The translations under genes were made by a program, and so were the position numbers. 50,508 nucleotides of DNA from CAG-303 sp034172985 (lineage in GTDB: Bacteria > Bacillota > Clostridia > Lachnospirales > Lachnospiraceae), in assembly GCA_034172985.1 (NCBI GenBank), contig JAXFDY010000133.1, positions 1 to 50,508 of the forward strand, in the 5' to 3' direction. A model generated the notes under the pieces. That model was not told the origin of the DNA and did not search any database. It saw nothing but the letters and a program-made list of their open reading frames with translations. Shown in pieces: positions 22,421 through 30,330 of this stretch (position 1 is its first letter; each line of letters starts with the position of its first letter).

Positions 22421-23209
22421 TTAAGTCAAAAACTTTAGAATATTGTAAATATTGATTCCCATGATTAAAATCATGGCTCCTTCAAACAGATAAGTTGCCT
22501 GTTTTTCATTTATTTTTTTATTTATACGACGACCGATTTCACTTCCCAGGATACCAAAGCCTATCATGCCAATCAGAATGAGACCGTTAAATTCCGGTAC
22601 ACCATCAAAATAAACGGTTTTTAATGTACTGGCAGCCTGACTGAAAAGAACGATATATAAGCTGTTCTGGGTAGCTTTCTTTGTCTGCATAGAGAAAAAA
22701 TAATATAAAACTGCCACATTGAAAGGTCCACCTCCGATTCCGAGAAAGGAACCAAGAATACCTAACAATAAACCAATCAAAATGCATGCGGCAGGGCTTT
22801 CAACCTGTCTGGAATGAATCTTGTCCTTACGCAGAGTGTAAATAAAAGTTGCAAGTGTAGCCAAAAACAATAAAAATGCCTGTACACCACCTGCCGTATC
22901 CGGATTGGGAAACATAGAAGCAACTACATTATAAATCTGTTTTCCGGCAAGACCGCCTAAAGCAGCACCGATAGCCAAAAAAGTAGTGTTTTTCAGTTCA
23001 ATTACAGATTCATGATGCAGAAGATTTTTTCCTACACTCCAGCAGGTCATGGCAATCACCGTGCATCCAGATAAAAAAGTAATTGTGGATACGGTCATTA
23101 CACCCGTGGCATCAAGGACAGGTTTAATAATGATTCCGCCACCCATTCCGCATATGGTGCCTATACCACAGGCGAATAAAGTGACAAGATAACATACGAC
23201 AAGAATCAT
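22421..23209 (-). CDS. TauE/SafE family permease (sulfite exporter-like)
   Basis: This protein of 262 residues has about eight hydrophobic helices in two related halves, each with the family's glycine-rich motif (CGIGTICGMGGGIIIKPVL and LGSFLGIGGGPFNVAVLYYF). These transporters move sulfite, sulfonates or similar organosulfur anions. ATG 23209 follows AGAGAGG; a longer frame starting at 23275 has no supporting site. It lies 19 bases upstream of the reductase-like gene, so the two probably form an operon that takes up or expels the reductase substrate or product. Confidence 0.87.
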   Translation of the reverse strand: MILVVCYLVTLFACGIGTICGMGGGIIIKPVLDATGVMTVSTITFLSGCTVIAMTCWSVGKNLLHHESVIELKNTTFLAIGAALGGLAGKQIYNVVASMFPNPDTAGGVQAFLLFLATLATFIYTLRKDKIHSRQVESPAACILIGLLLGILGSFLGIGGGPFNVAVLYYFFSMQTKKATQNSLYIVLFSQAASTLKTVYFDGVPEFNGLILIGMIGFGILGSEIGRRINKKINEKQATYLFEGAMILIMGINIYNILKFLT

Positions 23210-23246
23210 AAGAAACCTCTCTTGAAAATTTTTCTTTATCAGAAAT

Positions 23247-23275
23247 ATAATATCATAATATGTTACGAAAGACAA
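23247..23275 (-). promoter_or_regulatory. Promoter of the TauE-reductase operon
   Basis: On the minus strand TTGTCT (23275-23270) and TATTAT (23252-23247) have 17-bp spacing, just after thiC ends. The operon can thus be expressed separately from thiC. Confidence 0.6.
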
Positions 23276-23286
23276 TAAGGGGATAT

Positions 23287-24591
23287 TTACAAAATATCAA
23301 TATGTTCTCCGGCTAAAGCTTTATTCATACTTCTGACAGCACAGAATTTGCCACACATAGAACAGGTATCCTCATGTTCCGGCTTTCTGTCATCACGGAT
23401 TTTTTTTGCAGTCTCAGGGTCAATCGCACATTCCCACTGGGCATCCCAGTCAAGAGTACGTCTGGCATCAGCCATCTTATCGTCAATCTCTCTCGCTCCC
23501 CGGACACCTTTTGCAATATCAGCAGCGTGTGCTGCGATTTTAGAAGCGATAATTCCCTGCTTAACATCTTCTACGTTTGGCAGTGCCAAATGTTCTGCCG
23601 GAGTTACATAGCAGAGGAATGCAGCTCCTGATGCAGCGGCAATGGCTCCACCGATGGCTGAAGTTATGTGATCATAACCCGGTGCAATATCAGTTACAAG
23701 AGGTCCGAGAACATAGAATGGTGCACCGCCGCAGATGGTCTGCTGAATCTTCATATTTGCTGCAATCTGATCCATTGGCATATGACCAGGACCTTCTACC
23801 ATAACCTGAACATCTTTTGCCCAGGCGCGTTTTGTGAGTTCGCCAAGACGAACCAGTTCTTCAATCTGACATACGTCAGATGCATCGGCAAGACAACCTG
23901 GACGGCAGGCGTCTCCTAAAGAAATGGTCACATCATGTTCACGGCAGATATCAAGAATTTCATCATAGTATTCATAAAAAGGATTTTCGTTTCCTGTCAT
24001 GCACATCCAGGCAAATACCAGAGAACCGCCACGGGAAACAATATTCATTTTTCTCTTATGGTTTTTAATCTGTTCGATGGTCTTTCTGGTAATACCACAG
24101 TGAAGTGTCACAAAATCTACTCCGTCTTCTGCATGAAGTCTTACTACATCAATAAAATCTTTGGCAGTCAGAGTGTCCAGATCCCTCTGGTAATGAATCA
24201 CTGAGTCATACACAGGCACAGTACCAATCATGGCAGGGCATTCGGAAGTAAGCTTTCTGCGGAATGGAATCGTATTTCCGTGGGAAGACAAATCCATAAT
24301 AGCATGAGCGCCCATATTTACAGCAGCCATAACCTTTTCCATCTCTATATCATAATCTTTGCAGTCTTTGGAAATTCCCAGATTTACATTAATCTTTGTC
24401 TTCAACATAGAGCCTACACCTTCCGGATCGATACAGGTGTGATGCTTGTTTGCACAGATAGCGACTTTTCCGGAAGCCACAAGTGGAAGAAGTTCTTCCG
24501 GTGTCATAGATTCCTTTTTTGCAACGATTTCCATTTCTTTCGTGATGATGCCTTTTCTTGCGGCGTCCATCTGAGTAGCATATTCTCTCAT
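23287..24591 (-). CDS. thiC: Phosphomethylpyrimidine synthase
   Basis: This 434-residue radical-SAM enzyme rearranges aminoimidazole ribotide to the hydroxymethylpyrimidine phosphate of thiamine. It has GAHAIMDLSSHG, MVEGPGHMPMDQIAANM and the C-terminal cluster motif CSMCGKFC at Cys410, Cys413 and Cys417, which binds [4Fe-4S]. The length fits the short bacterial form without the N-terminal extension. A TPP riboswitch lies upstream on the same strand. No other thiamine gene is adjacent. Confidence 0.97.
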   Translation of the reverse strand: MREYATQMDAARKGIITKEMEIVAKKESMTPEELLPLVASGKVAICANKHHTCIDPEGVGSMLKTKINVNLGISKDCKDYDIEMEKVMAAVNMGAHAIMDLSSHGNTIPFRRKLTSECPAMIGTVPVYDSVIHYQRDLDTLTAKDFIDVVRLHAEDGVDFVTLHCGITRKTIEQIKNHKRKMNIVSRGGSLVFAWMCMTGNENPFYEYYDEILDICREHDVTISLGDACRPGCLADASDVCQIEELVRLGELTKRAWAKDVQVMVEGPGHMPMDQIAANMKIQQTICGGAPFYVLGPLVTDIAPGYDHITSAIGGAIAAASGAAFLCYVTPAEHLALPNVEDVKQGIIASKIAAHAADIAKGVRGAREIDDKMADARRTLDWDAQWECAIDPETAKKIRDDRKPEHEDTCSMCGKFCAVRSMNKALAGEHIDIL

Positions 24592-24688
24592 ATTAATAGC
24601 ATAATCCTTTCTTAAAACAATAAATAAAATAAGTTTTTTGCAGGGAAATAAACATGGATTTACATAGAAAAATAAGATAAAAGATATA

Positions 24689-24779
24689 TTCCTACGGTGG
24701 CATTATCCACATCAGGTATAAGGGTCGAAATTGATAATTTCCTCTCAGCCTGTATCACAAGCTCCCCTGCTTACAGCAG
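24689..24779 (-). ncRNA. TPP riboswitch (THI element) controlling thiC
   Basis: On the minus strand the conserved parts follow in order: GGGGAGC, the CTGAGAGG core, ACCCTTATACCTGAT, and GGATAATGCCACCGTAGGAA. This is the thiamine pyrophosphate aptamer. The region between the aptamer and the thiC start (about 95 bases) shows no clear terminator, so control is more likely at translation, or by an alternative structure I cannot fold by eye. Confidence 0.93.
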
Positions 24780-24871
24780 AAATTTTAACATAAACAGTGA
24801 AAGAAATCAACATGAAAAAAGATGCAACTTCGATACATCTTTGAGACAAAAATGATGTAACAAAAGGATAG

Positions 24872-25048
24872 AGTAATGTCAGAGGTAAAGGAGGGGAACA
24901 TTGTATGCTTTTAGTGGGTTATAACAAAGAAGAAGTCATTGTGCATGATCCTTTAGAGGGAAGGGTTACTTATGATCGTGAAAAATTTTTTAAAAGGTAT
25001 AATGAGATGGGAAGATATGCCATTGTAATGGAACGCAAGAATCAATAA
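24872..25048 (+). pseudogene. Remnant of a C39-like (papain-fold) peptidase, C-terminal fragment
   Basis: The open stretch, bounded by a stop at 24869, encodes GGEHCMLLVGYNKEEVIVHD then PLEGRVTYDREKFFKRYNEM. It matches the end of C39-type peptidases: the catalytic-His strand (EHCMLLVGY), the NDPL-like turn and a terminal YDRxxFxxRY helix. The catalytic Cys domain is absent. An ATG at 24905 preceded by GGAGGGG gives a 47-residue frame, but that GGAGGGG is also coding in the longer homology, so the ribosome site is probably fortuitous. I read it as a decayed gene between the TPP riboswitch and the two-component operon. Confidence 0.6.
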
Positions 25049-25055
25049 AAAATGC

Positions 25056-25084
25056 TTGTTTCAGATGTAGTTGTAAGATATAAT
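25056..25084 (+). promoter_or_regulatory. Promoter of the two-component/ABC transporter operon
   Basis: TTGTTT (25056-25061) and a perfect TATAAT (25079-25084) are separated by 17 bp, 36 bases before the response regulator start. Confidence 0.7.
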
Positions 25085-25119
25085 AAAATAGGAGAAATTT
25101 TTAGGAGAAAAGGGATGTT

Positions 25120-25779
25120 ATGGCGATTAAAATATTAATTGTGGAGGATGAATTTCTGATATCTAATCTGATCAGAGAAAGTCTTGGACAGCAGGGATAT
25201 CAGTGTGTTTGCGTTTATGATGGAAAAGCATGTGCAGATATTCTGGAAAATGAGCAGTTTGATTTAGTGCTTTTAGATGTTATGCTGCCTAAAATCGATG
25301 GATTTGAATTGATTGGATATATTCGGGAGTATCATATTCCGGTAATCTTTATTACTGCTAAAGTCGATGTAAAGGACAGGGTAAAAGGGTTAAAATTAGG
25401 TGCAGAAGATTATATTACAAAGCCATTTTCTGTTGAAGAATTGCTAGCCAGAGTGGAAGTAGTGTTAAGGAGAGAAAATAAGCTGCTTTCAAGGATTGTG
25501 GAAGGAAATCTCGAAGTAGATGTGGATGCACATACAGTCAGAAAATCTGGAAAAATCGTGGAACTGACTGTGAAAGAGTTTGATATTTTATTATTATTTC
25601 TCAAAAATAAGAATATAGCACTTTATCGTGAAACAATCTATGAGCGTGTATGGAAATCTCCGTTTATGGGGGAGACAAGGACGGTGGATTTGCATGTTCA
25701 GAGACTGAGAAAAAAGCTAGGTATGGAAGACCAGATTTTATCCATATATAAAGTGGGATACAAATTTGTAACAAAGTAA
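25120..25779 (+). CDS. OmpR-family response regulator
   Basis: This protein of 219 residues has a receiver domain (1-115) with acidic pocket Glu9-Asp10-Glu11, phospho-acceptor Asp53 (LLDVMLPKIDG), the Thr of FITAK and the Lys of ITKPF. A winged-helix output domain follows (130-219; ELTVKEFDILLLFL and TVDLHVQRLRKKLG). It should activate or repress the downstream transporter genes on phosphorylation. The kinase gene follows after 12 bases. Its binding site is not evident. Confidence 0.95.
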   Translation: MAIKILIVEDEFLISNLIRESLGQQGYQCVCVYDGKACADILENEQFDLVLLDVMLPKIDGFELIGYIREYHIPVIFITAKVDVKDRVKGLKLGAEDYITKPFSVEELLARVEVVLRRENKLLSRIVEGNLEVDVDAHTVRKSGKIVELTVKEFDILLLFLKNKNIALYRETIYERVWKSPFMGETRTVDLHVQRLRKKLGMEDQILSIYKVGYKFVTK

Positions 25780-25791
25780 AGGTGGACAGGA

Positions 25792-27219
25792 ATGAAGTTT
25801 TCGTGGAAAATTTTTGTATACACTTATATCGTGATGGTTGTGAGTTTTGGAATTGGTGGTTTTCTGATTATTCAATCGGCCTTTGACAATAATCTGGAAT
25901 CCAGAAAAGAGGGGATGATATCCAGCAATCAGTATTTGTCACAGACCTATCTGGCCATGTGTGATATCGATACACGTCTGGGAACAGATACGGCATTTAA
26001 TTTTAAACAGAGTGTCAGGAAAGCAGATGAGACCTCAAAGGTGACGATTGGTTATCTTGATGATATTACTTCGTATCAGGATGATGTCATAAAAAACTCT
26101 CTGACTGAGGGAAAGCGTCTGGTGAGACTGATTGAAAAGGACGAAATACCTTATCTGCAGGTGGTATCGGCATTAGATACGGGTGAAACCATAATTACAT
26201 ATGTGGAAAATCTGGAAAATGTTAATGATATTTTTAAAAACAGAAATGAAACCTATCAGCAGTTTCAGGGGATTCTGCTGGTGGTAGCCGAGGTCAGTGG
26301 CATCATTCTTCTTATTATTTCATTGAGACTGACCGGTCCTCTGATCAGATTGTCCCAGACAGCGGATGAAATAGGAAACGGCAATTTTGGAAAGCGTGTT
26401 GAGGTAAAGTCTGGACTGCTGGATCAGAGCGAAGAAATACAGTCATTGACAGAAAATTTTAACAGAATGGCAGGGTACGTTGAAAATTATGTTTATGAGC
26501 TGAAAGAAGAGAATAGACGAAGAGAAGAATTTATAGGAAATTTTACACATGAACTGAAGACTCCTCTTACATCTATTATTGGATATGCGGATTTATTGAG
26601 AAGTTATGAAATGGATTCGGAAAAACGCAGGCAGTTTGCAGATTTTATTTATAGAGAAGGTTCCAGAATGGAGGCACTGGCTTTGCATTTGTTAGACCTT
26701 ATTGTTTTACAGAAAAATGAATTTGAATTAAAGTCTGTAGATGCAAGGCGTTTCTTTTTTGAGGTCAGAGAGACGCTTCCATTTTTGATGGAAAAGTATC
26801 ATGCCAAATTGCATGTGGAATGTGATGATTGTGAAATCAGGATAGAACCGGATTTATTGAAAACATTTATTTATAATCTGGTGGATAATGGCTGTAAGGC
26901 GGTAGCCGGAAACAGTGAGTTGGGGAAAGATGCTGATATATGGATACAGGGTCGACTGACAGAACATGGATATCTGGTCAGTATCCGGGATAATGGAATG
27001 GGGATTCCAAAAGATGAGATTCGTAAGATTACAGAAGCATTTTATATGGTAGATAAATCACGAGCCAGAACGATGGGAGGAGCCGGTCTGGGACTTGCTC
27101 TTTGCAAGGAAATCGCAAGAATTCATGGGAGTCATCTGGACATTGAAAGTGAAGTTGGAAAAGGTACAGAAATGACAGTTCTTCTGGCAGTTTCCGGGGA
27201 GGTGACAGAGCATGAATAA
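25792..27219 (+). CDS. Membrane sensor histidine kinase
   Basis: This kinase of 475 residues has transmembrane helix 1 at 9-30 and an extracytoplasmic sensor of about 125 residues. Helix 2 lies at 158-180, followed by HAMP (about 180-235), HisKA with phospho-acceptor His253 (NFTHELKTPLTS) and an HATPase with NLVDNGCKAV, IRDNGMGIP and GGAGLGLALCKEIARIHG. The sizeable extracytoplasmic domain suggests direct sensing, unlike the short-loop kinases that depend on an ABC transporter for sensing. AAGGTGG precedes the start. The end overlaps the next gene by eight bases. Confidence 0.95.
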   Translation: MKFSWKIFVYTYIVMVVSFGIGGFLIIQSAFDNNLESRKEGMISSNQYLSQTYLAMCDIDTRLGTDTAFNFKQSVRKADETSKVTIGYLDDITSYQDDVIKNSLTEGKRLVRLIEKDEIPYLQVVSALDTGETIITYVENLENVNDIFKNRNETYQQFQGILLVVAEVSGIILLIISLRLTGPLIRLSQTADEIGNGNFGKRVEVKSGLLDQSEEIQSLTENFNRMAGYVENYVYELKEENRRREEFIGNFTHELKTPLTSIIGYADLLRSYEMDSEKRRQFADFIYREGSRMEALALHLLDLIVLQKNEFELKSVDARRFFFEVRETLPFLMEKYHAKLHVECDDCEIRIEPDLLKTFIYNLVDNGCKAVAGNSELGKDADIWIQGRLTEHGYLVSIRDNGMGIPKDEIRKITEAFYMVDKSRARTMGGAGLGLALCKEIARIHGSHLDIESEVGKGTEMTVLLAVSGEVTEHE

Positions 27220-27958
27220 GTTAAAATATATCTTATCAATATGTCTAATGGTGATTGTCACGGTTGGTTCCGTTTTTCTCCCGGGATTTTATTTTGATAA
27301 TTATAAATACAAAGATGTATTAGAGGACGTCAATCAGGAGTATGCCGGCCTTGGAAGTACGAGTGCTAATTCTTATCAGATTTATAATATGCTGGAGCAC
27401 GGGAATTATTCTGAGACAACGATATATCAGAGCGCAAGGGTGGAAAACACCAGCGATGAGGCTGTGGACGATACATATATACCGATTGTAGAGTCTGCCC
27501 TGAGAAATTATAGTATACGGACAGGAAAAAATACGGATTCGATTGTGGATCTGTATGATTATGCAAATAACTGGGTAGAAGAAAGTTCCCAGTGGCAGGT
27601 TAACTCTGTTGTATTGCTGAATCTGTCAGGTATGTTCAATGGAAAGATGGTTTATGTGCAGTTGTATGATATGGATTTGCAGCTGAAAGAAAATGAGAAT
27701 ATAAAAATGTCAATGCTTGTGCATTCTACAGAGAGATTGTTTTATGAAATAAAGATTATGGATGAACGGTTTAAGCTGGAGCTTACAGATGAGGAGCTTG
27801 CCCGTGACAGTTTTATTGCGTTTCATATTGATGCAGGAACGGGGGAGGCAGATATCTGGCCGCAGCAGAAGGTGGAAATCAGTGTTAACCAGATAGAAGA
27901 ACTATATGATCTGATCCATGTGGTGACTGCACCGGGAACATTGATTATTAGCAGATAA
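27212..27958 (+). CDS. Membrane-anchored extracytoplasmic protein of unknown function, linked to the two-component system
   Basis: The 248-residue product has one N-terminal hydrophobic segment (residues 5-27) and no lipobox, so it is probably anchored with its bulk outside. The rest is a soluble, acidic domain with alternating strands; I do not recognise a family. GGGAGG lies inside the end of the kinase gene and the two genes overlap by eight bases, indicating coupled translation. Its place between kinase and transporters suggests an accessory to signal detection or to the transporter. Confidence 0.75.
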   Translation: MNKLKYILSICLMVIVTVGSVFLPGFYFDNYKYKDVLEDVNQEYAGLGSTSANSYQIYNMLEHGNYSETTIYQSARVENTSDEAVDDTYIPIVESALRNYSIRTGKNTDSIVDLYDYANNWVEESSQWQVNSVVLLNLSGMFNGKMVYVQLYDMDLQLKENENIKMSMLVHSTERLFYEIKIMDERFKLELTDEELARDSFIAFHIDAGTGEADIWPQQKVEISVNQIEELYDLIHVVTAPGTLIISR

Positions 27959-28008
27959 ATGAAAGAGAAAGGCTGACATTGTCAGGACAAAGTGAAGGTG
28001 AAAACTAA

Positions 28009-30330
28009 GTGATTAAATTAAAAAATGTCACCAAATATTATTCCAGTGAAAATAGTGTTGCTATGGCACTGAAGAATATTAATCTGGAATTTTACAAAGG
28101 GGAGTTTGTTGCTATTACAGGAAAAAGCGGCAGCGGAAAATCTACATTACTAAATGTAATCAGCGGAATGGATACATATGAAGATGGAGAGATGTATTTT
28201 AAGGGATCGGAGACATCTTATTATGATAGCAGGGATTGGGAAAATTACAGAAGAGATAATATCAGTTTTATTTATCAGTCCTATAACCTGATTGACAGTT
28301 ATACTGCCTTAGAGAATGTGGAAGCTGTTATGATGATTTGTGACATGCAGGAAAATCATGAGGCAAGAAAAAAACGCAGGGAGAAAGCTCTGGATATTTT
28401 AGATAAAGTAGGATTGAGAAAATGGGCAGGACATAAGGCGGTGCATTTATCCAGCGGACAGAAGCAGCGTCTTGGCATTGCAAGAGCACTTGCAAAAGAT
28501 ACGGATATTATTATAGCAGATGAACCTACCGGAAATCTTGATATTGAAAATGGTGCTGCAGTTATGAAAATGCTCTATGAATTATCCAAGGATAAGCTTG
28601 TGATTGTGGTCACACATAATTTTGACCAGGTACAGGATTATGCAACACGAAAAATCAGGTTGTTTGATGGAGAAATTGCAGAAGATTTGAAATTAAAACC
28701 GGAATTATATGAAAATGGTTCGTTTTGTTCAGCGGAAGAAGAAAAAACGAAGGAAGTCCGGACGGAAAAAACAAGGACACTGAAAAAAGCGGTGCGCTTT
28801 GTAAAAATCAACAGAAAAGCACAGCCTCATAGAACACTTTTTATTTTTTCTATTCTGGCAGTGACGATTGCAGCTTTTTTTATTATGTACGGTTATTTTC
28901 TGTCAAATATGGATGATACAAAGGCAAGAGAAATTGACACGGATATTTTTGGAAATGTCAGTGATAACCGTCTTATTGTCAGAAAAACAGACGGAGCAGT
29001 ATTTCAACAAAGTGATTTGAAAAAAATTGAAAGTATCAGTTATGTAGATTATGTGGATTTGTTTGATTATGCCAATGAGATAAGCTGTCTTTATGTGAAA
29101 GATGAGGACTATACGATTAATTATGAGAAGGCGGAAACTTCTGAGCGGAGAAGTATGTCGATTCGTGCTAATAATTATAACAAATATGTCAATTCCATAA
29201 AAGCAGTGGATGAGAAAGATTTAATCGCAGGGAAGCTTCCTGAAAAGAAATATGAAGTAGTAGTACCATCAGAGGATAAAAGTCTGGTGGGAAAGGAAGT
29301 GGATATATATTTTCGATCCAGAAACTGGTCAGAGGCCACTTATCTGGGAGGCACCTTTACCATTACCGGAATCATCGGGACGGAGTATGATAAACCATAT
29401 TTTACAGACGAATTTATGAAGAGTATGAATGTGAATTATGGAAAATCAAGATTGGAGATTAATTATAATATTACCCAGACATCCGTATATGATGACACGA
29501 CAAAAGAAAATGATATCCAGGAAATGGCAAGGAAGGGAAAAGTTATTCTCGTAGAAGGAGATAAGCTGACAGGAAATCAGATTCGTATATCGGAAGCCAT
29601 TACCATGAATATCAGAACTGATGGAAAGAAAAATGTAGATGCAACGATTTATGAAGCACTGAATCCGGCAGCGGTAATCAAGGATACCACAGACAATAAA
29701 AACGAAGTGGTTCATGATGTGGAAATTGTTGAGGATACCCATAAAGGCAGTGGTAATGTGGTAGAAGTCAGCCATGAATTTTTGGAAATGATTTATGGTT
29801 CCACAGAGACTGAACAGGTATCTGTTTATCTGAAGGATTACGCCTATACAGACAGGGCAATTAAAAAAATTAACCGGATGGGCTATGAGGCAGTGAGTCC
29901 ATACCGTATCAGTGCAGGGGAATATGATTATGTCCTGGTACAGGAAAGAATGATTTCCATACTGATGGCAGCAGGCTCTATCATAGTGATTTTTATACTG
30001 TCTATTTTAGTCATTTATGCTATGATGAAATTAAAGAGAAAAGACTTTGTGATTTTAAAATCTTTGGGATTGCAGCAAAAAATAATTAATGAAATGAATT
30101 TCTACGAGCTGATTACGGGAACTCTGGTTATCAATTTATCCATTGTTGTTGTATCTGTATTTGCGAATAAATTTAAAATAGATGCAATTTCGGATTTGAT
30201 GAAATATTATGGTGTAACAGATTATCTTTTGATCATTTTGTTAACCTTATTGATGGCAGCAATTACAGCGAAACTATTTAACAGACACCTTGGCAGGTTC
30301 CTGGGAGGTAAAAATGATAAAGATAAATAA
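28009..30330 (+). CDS. ABC transporter ATPase-permease fusion (MacB-like), pair 1 member A
   Basis: The 773-residue protein has an N-terminal ATPase with Walker A GKSGSGKST at 38-46, Q-loop IYQSYNL, signature LSSGQKQR (LSSGQ instead of LSGGQ), Walker B IIIADEPTGNLD and H-loop VTHN. A permease part follows: one helix near 280-300, an extracytoplasmic domain of about 330 residues and three C-terminal helices, the MacB/FtsX topology. MacB-type transporters push substrates or transmit mechanical force outside the membrane. GTG 28009 follows AAGGTG. It is most similar to member C downstream and overlaps the start of member B. Substrate unknown. Confidence 0.92.
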   Translation: MIKLKNVTKYYSSENSVAMALKNINLEFYKGEFVAITGKSGSGKSTLLNVISGMDTYEDGEMYFKGSETSYYDSRDWENYRRDNISFIYQSYNLIDSYTALENVEAVMMICDMQENHEARKKRREKALDILDKVGLRKWAGHKAVHLSSGQKQRLGIARALAKDTDIIIADEPTGNLDIENGAAVMKMLYELSKDKLVIVVTHNFDQVQDYATRKIRLFDGEIAEDLKLKPELYENGSFCSAEEEKTKEVRTEKTRTLKKAVRFVKINRKAQPHRTLFIFSILAVTIAAFFIMYGYFLSNMDDTKAREIDTDIFGNVSDNRLIVRKTDGAVFQQSDLKKIESISYVDYVDLFDYANEISCLYVKDEDYTINYEKAETSERRSMSIRANNYNKYVNSIKAVDEKDLIAGKLPEKKYEVVVPSEDKSLVGKEVDIYFRSRNWSEATYLGGTFTITGIIGTEYDKPYFTDEFMKSMNVNYGKSRLEINYNITQTSVYDDTTKENDIQEMARKGKVILVEGDKLTGNQIRISEAITMNIRTDGKKNVDATIYEALNPAAVIKDTTDNKNEVVHDVEIVEDTHKGSGNVVEVSHEFLEMIYGSTETEQVSVYLKDYAYTDRAIKKINRMGYEAVSPYRISAGEYDYVLVQERMISILMAAGSIIVIFILSILVIYAMMKLKRKDFVILKSLGLQQKIINEMNFYELITGTLVINLSIVVVSVFANKFKIDAISDLMKYYGVTDYLLIILLTLLMAAITAKLFNRHLGRFLGGKNDKDK

